64,000 nucleotides of DNA from Planctomycetota bacterium. Its GTDB lineage: Bacteria > Planctomycetota > Phycisphaerae > Phycisphaerales > UBA5793. Both the position numbers and the translations under genes were made by a program. Each line of letters starts with the position of its first letter. Positions within the stretch are counted from its first letter, which is position 1. Where the stretch lies: contig CAUJHZ010000035.1 of assembly GCA_963205185.1 (NCBI GenBank), positions 1 to 64,000 of the forward strand. Direction: 5' to 3'. This document shows positions 61,627-64,000 of the stretch, one piece after another. The notes beneath the pieces were generated by a model. It made no database searches. It saw only the letters and a list, made by a program, of their open reading frames with translations, and was not told where the DNA came from.

Positions 61627-62016
61627 ATGTCCCGTTCAATCATGCTCACCACCGTGCTGGCCCTGTGCCTGTCGCTCGTCGGATTCGAATCGCGCGCTGC
61701 GGCCGAGGATCTTTCGATCTCTGGCACGTGTCCCGGTGAAGTCACGTTCACCATCTCCGGCTGGGAGCCCGAGAGCAATGTCGCCGTGCTGTTTTCGACG
61801 GCCCCGGGCTCGCTGCGCATCCCGGGCGGCTACACCTGCGCCGGCACGCGGCTTGGACTGAGTCCGCGGAACATCCGCGTGCTCATCAATTTCCACACCG
61901 ACGAGTTCGGCTACGCAAGTTACGCCCTGCGCCTGCCGGCAGGCGCCTGCCGCGGCTCCAGCCAGGCGATTTCGCTCGACACTTGCAGCACGTCCACGGT
62001 TGAACAGTTGCCGTAA
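61627..62016 (+). CDS. Small secreted Cys-containing protein
   Basis: This 129-residue protein has a leader of about 26 residues (ending RAAA). The mature part contains CPGEVTFTISGWEP, LRIPGGYTCAGTRLGL, ACRGSSQAISLDTC and a terminal TSTVEQLP. These match in order the last 105 residues of the FG-GAP protein at 23836 (IPNGNPCSGTALELG, SVCGGYLQLVDITRC). It is thus a free-standing copy of that module. AGGAG lies eight bases before the ATG. The role is unknown; the paired Cys suggest disulfides. Confidence 0.72.
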   Translation: MSRSIMLTTVLALCLSLVGFESRAAAEDLSISGTCPGEVTFTISGWEPESNVAVLFSTAPGSLRIPGGYTCAGTRLGLSPRNIRVLINFHTDEFGYASYALRLPAGACRGSSQAISLDTCSTSTVEQLP

Positions 62017-62102
62017 CGTGTGCGTCAATCGAGCCGCCGCGCCGTTTGTTGATGGCGCGGCGGCTTTGAAGACAACCTGGTCCCATCGGGCGTGACTCCG
62101 CC

Positions 62103-62918
62103 TTATGGGTTGCGGCGCGGACGGCCGCCGAGCAGAATGGCCCCGCCGAGCATGAGCAGGCCGGTCCCAGGTGTCGGGATCGCGACGAAGAGCCCATCAA
62201 AGTAGAGTGGCTCGCTGTTGTTGGGGTTGGTTCCCCAGCGCTCGTTCTGCAGTTGCAGCACACTCAGCGCCGTGAGACTCGTCGGAATCTCGGCTTCGGC
62301 GCGCAGCGCGTGGTCCACGCGAAGCGACGCCAGGCCGGCCTCCATGTCCATCAGCAGGTCGAACGAGTACCAGCGGCCGAATGGATCCGAACCCGGAATG
62401 ATGTGATACGACGAGTCGATGAGCACTTCGCCGGACGTCACCTCGATGTACCAGGCGCGCGATCCGGCGGGCAGTCCGTTGTACTCGATGTTCGTGCACA
62501 ACAGGCCGAACTCGACGCCGACCGGACTTCCCTGGGCGTCGGTGAATTCGAGCCGCCGCTGGCCTTCGAACCGGTCGAGCACCTCGGGCGGAATCGTGCC
62601 CCACTCGCTGGACGCCATGAGCGAGTACCTCGAGCGGAGCGTGGGGAAGATCTCCGACGTGGCGATGTTCACCTGAGCGCGCCCGAAGGAAGCGCCGTCG
62701 ATGAGCGACACCGCCTGCAGTCCCGAGTAGACGACGTCGGATTGGATCGTTCCACTTGCGGTTCCGGGCACAACCATCCAGCCGTTCTGGCCGGAAAGAT
62801 CGCCGATCTGATAGGGTGGCGACTCGTTCGCTTCGAAGCCCGTCTTGTAGATGACCTGTGCCTGCCCCGCCGTACTGGCGACCATGAGCAGACCGGCCAT
62901 CAAGCAATGCCGTTTCAC
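62103..62918 (-). CDS. PEP-CTERM-like sorted surface protein, unrelated core
   Basis: This 271-residue protein starts at the GTG 62918, with GGAGG seven bases upstream, and has a leader ending GQA. The core begins YKTGFEANESPPYQIGDLSG, a pattern common at the start of secreted planctomycete proteins, and is probably a lectin-like beta-sandwich. The tail IPTPGTGLLMLGGAILLGGR ends with an Arg-rich end, a PEP-CTERM-type sorting signal. It does not share the NAGFE core of the trio at 29409-32292. Confidence 0.78.
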   Translation of the reverse strand: MKRHCLMAGLLMVASTAGQAQVIYKTGFEANESPPYQIGDLSGQNGWMVVPGTASGTIQSDVVYSGLQAVSLIDGASFGRAQVNIATSEIFPTLRSRYSLMASSEWGTIPPEVLDRFEGQRRLEFTDAQGSPVGVEFGLLCTNIEYNGLPAGSRAWYIEVTSGEVLIDSSYHIIPGSDPFGRWYSFDLLMDMEAGLASLRVDHALRAEAEIPTSLTALSVLQLQNERWGTNPNNSEPLYFDGLFVAIPTPGTGLLMLGGAILLGGRPRRNP

Positions 62919-63080
62919 TTTCGCACCTCCATTCGTACGAAGACAGCATTTCATTCGTCGCACGGTGCGGCGGATTACTGGAGCGTAATTCGATCGCGCA
63001 CAGGACGCTATAGGGAATGCCACCCCGTTCGACTGCACATGAATAGTGGTGGCGCCGCAGCGCCTTTGCAACGGCGGGCC

Positions 63081-63488
63081 TCAGTGAGGCGCCTCTCGGC
63101 GCGGGCCGGCATCGCCGGTCGACTCGATCGGCACCGGCGCGCCGCATTCCGGGCAGACGGGCTTGGTCAGTTTGGTCGTCGAGTAGCCGCAGCGGAGGCA
63201 GACGGCGCGCGGCGCGGGCACCAGCCAGCGGGCGATGAGGGTGCTCAGCAGCGCCAGCAGCACGCCGGGAGCGAGGCGCTCCAGGCCGAGTTGGATCCAC
63301 TCGTAAGCCTCGCTGGCGGGCATCATGCCGGCGCGGTAGAGCGGCCGCCGCTGAATGTACCAGTAGAAACCGAGAGTCAACGTGGACAGCCCCCGATACG
63401 CAAACACCAGCGCCGCGCCGCGACAGAGCATCACCACGATCATCCGCAGCGTCCGGGCAAGATGGAATGCGCGATCGAGTTCGGTCAT
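63081..63488 (-). CDS. Small membrane protein with zinc ribbon
   Basis: This 135-residue protein has hydrophobic segments at about 15-45 and 72-90, followed by a zinc ribbon CLRCGYSTTKLTKPVCPECG at about 97-116. The ribbon resembles that of the larger protein at 36227. AAGGAG lies before the ATG. It has no recognised function. Confidence 0.65.
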   Translation of the reverse strand: MTELDRAFHLARTLRMIVVMLCRGAALVFAYRGLSTLTLGFYWYIQRRPLYRAGMMPASEAYEWIQLGLERLAPGVLLALLSTLIARWLVPAPRAVCLRCGYSTTKLTKPVCPECGAPVPIESTGDAGPRREAPH

Positions 63489-63547
63489 GTCAGTCTCCTT
63501 CGCGTCATGCTGCTTGAGCAGTGAACGACGTGCGGTGCTGACTCAAG

Positions 63548-64000
63548 TCAATTCCCGAACAGGTCGCGCTGGGCGAACATGCCCTTGTCTTCGAACCACT
63601 TCAGGGCTTCGGGGACGTCGCGGAAGATCTTCGTCGCCGTCTCGGTGATGAATGGCGAAGGGTTCTTCCTCGGTTTCCACACGACGTAGACCTCTTTGGT
63701 GTGCTCAAAGGCGTGCTGGAGTTCGCGCTCGACGCCGCTGCTCAGGCCCGGCATGCCGCCGGGCAGTTCGGGAATGAGCGAGACGATCATGTCGGCCTGG
63801 TCGATGAGTTTGAAGTCGCGCATGTAGATCTGGCCGTCCACATCTCCGGCGATGTCGAGCACCTGCCGCACGGGAACGCGGATCGGTTCATCGCTGATCT
63901 TGCGCCCGCCGAATGCATGCGGCTCGACCTCGAGAAAGTCCTTGCCGGTGCGGGCGCCTTCGATGGCGCGCTCGAGGAGCAGTTTCTCATCCACGTCGCC
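63548..64000 (-). CDS. Hypothetical protein, 5' end outside the window
   Basis: The C-terminal 150 residues of a protein are seen, ending in KWFEDKGMFAQRDLFGN. A Met at 63994 is in frame, but the frame is open to the window edge, so the true start is probably beyond it. IYMRDFKLIDQADMIVSLIP followed by SGVERELQHAFEHTKEVYVV recalls the acidic strand and helix of nucleoside 2-deoxyribosyltransferase-like domains, which is a weak resemblance. No function is assigned. Confidence 0.55.
   Translation of the reverse strand, partial: GDVDEKLLLERAIEGARTGKDFLEVEPHAFGGRKISDEPIRVPVRQVLDIAGDVDGQIYMRDFKLIDQADMIVSLIPELPGGMPGLSSGVERELQHAFEHTKEVYVVWKPRKNPSPFITETATKIFRDVPEALKWFEDKGMFAQRDLFGN

Noticed and set aside
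1-64000. tRNA, rRNA, integrase or transposase genes
   Set aside because: No cloverleaf, rRNA core sequence, DDE or tyrosine-recombinase motif was recognised by eye. A tRNAscan or Rfam run would be decisive.

Overview
The window is about 64 kb of high-GC DNA that is almost fully coding, with short gaps, many GTG/TTG starts and ATGA stop-start overlaps. The gene content points to a planctomycete, most likely of the class Phycisphaerae: four secreted proteins end in a PEP-CTERM-like sorting tail, two membrane proteins carry a CxxC...CPECG zinc ribbon, there are several FG-GAP/VCBS secreted proteins and pilin-like anchored proteins, and there is a SpoVR gene. This placement is inferred from family content, not from a marker gene. 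No rRNA, tRNA, CRISPR array, integrase or transposase was seen.

Layout. 1-563 is non-coding with a perfect hairpin and a two-copy direct repeat. 564-6662: sulfotransferase, tRNA-dihydrouridine synthase, a divergent PAS histidine kinase/NarL-type regulator pair and a GNAT-like protein. 6835-10427: two FG-GAP secreted paralogues separated by a 96%-identical copy of the upstream gene end and by the remains of a third paralogue. 10499-15469: a TIGR03032-like protein, a zinc-ribbon protein, an MntA-HepT toxin-antitoxin pair, SpoVR and a CBS protein. 15534-23755: three transglutaminase-fold secreted proteins that have lost the catalytic Cys and His, then three membrane-anchored pilin-like paralogues. 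23836-32292 (minus strand): two FG-GAP proteins, one frameshifted in a G10 tract, an anti-sigma/ECF sigma pair and three PEP-CTERM-like paralogues, each with its own terminator. 32592-40868: a C26 glutamine hydrolase, an enlarged signal peptidase I, an Eis-like acetyltransferase, a zinc-ribbon/propeller membrane protein, an MscS channel and a secreted subtilase.

40953-47748 is a minus-strand run: panB, an HtrA protease, glycerate kinase, a large secreted protein, map and, last, a 74-residue SelW/Rdx-type gene. That last gene reads through an in-frame TGA in a CxxU redox motif and has a SECIS-like hairpin with a GGUCU loop just after the TGA. It is the most notable item here, because ordinary ORF calling breaks it at the TGA. 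47852-64000: a tricorn-like protease, two small envelope proteins, PEP carboxylase, L-lactate dehydrogenase, a small membrane protein flanked by an 18-bp inverted repeat, a 2-hydroxyacid dehydrogenase homologue with its catalytic Arg and His exchanged, a methyltransferase, rsmD, apt, a gingipain-like protease, a stand-alone secreted module, a fourth PEP-CTERM-like protein and two small genes, the last cut by the window edge.

Two themes recur. One is the cell envelope and secretion: leader peptidase, proteases, surface and sorted proteins, and an ECF sigma unit beside them. The other is local duplication: runs of three paralogues, with DNA at some junctions far better conserved than the coding cores, which suggests unequal crossing-over or gene conversion.
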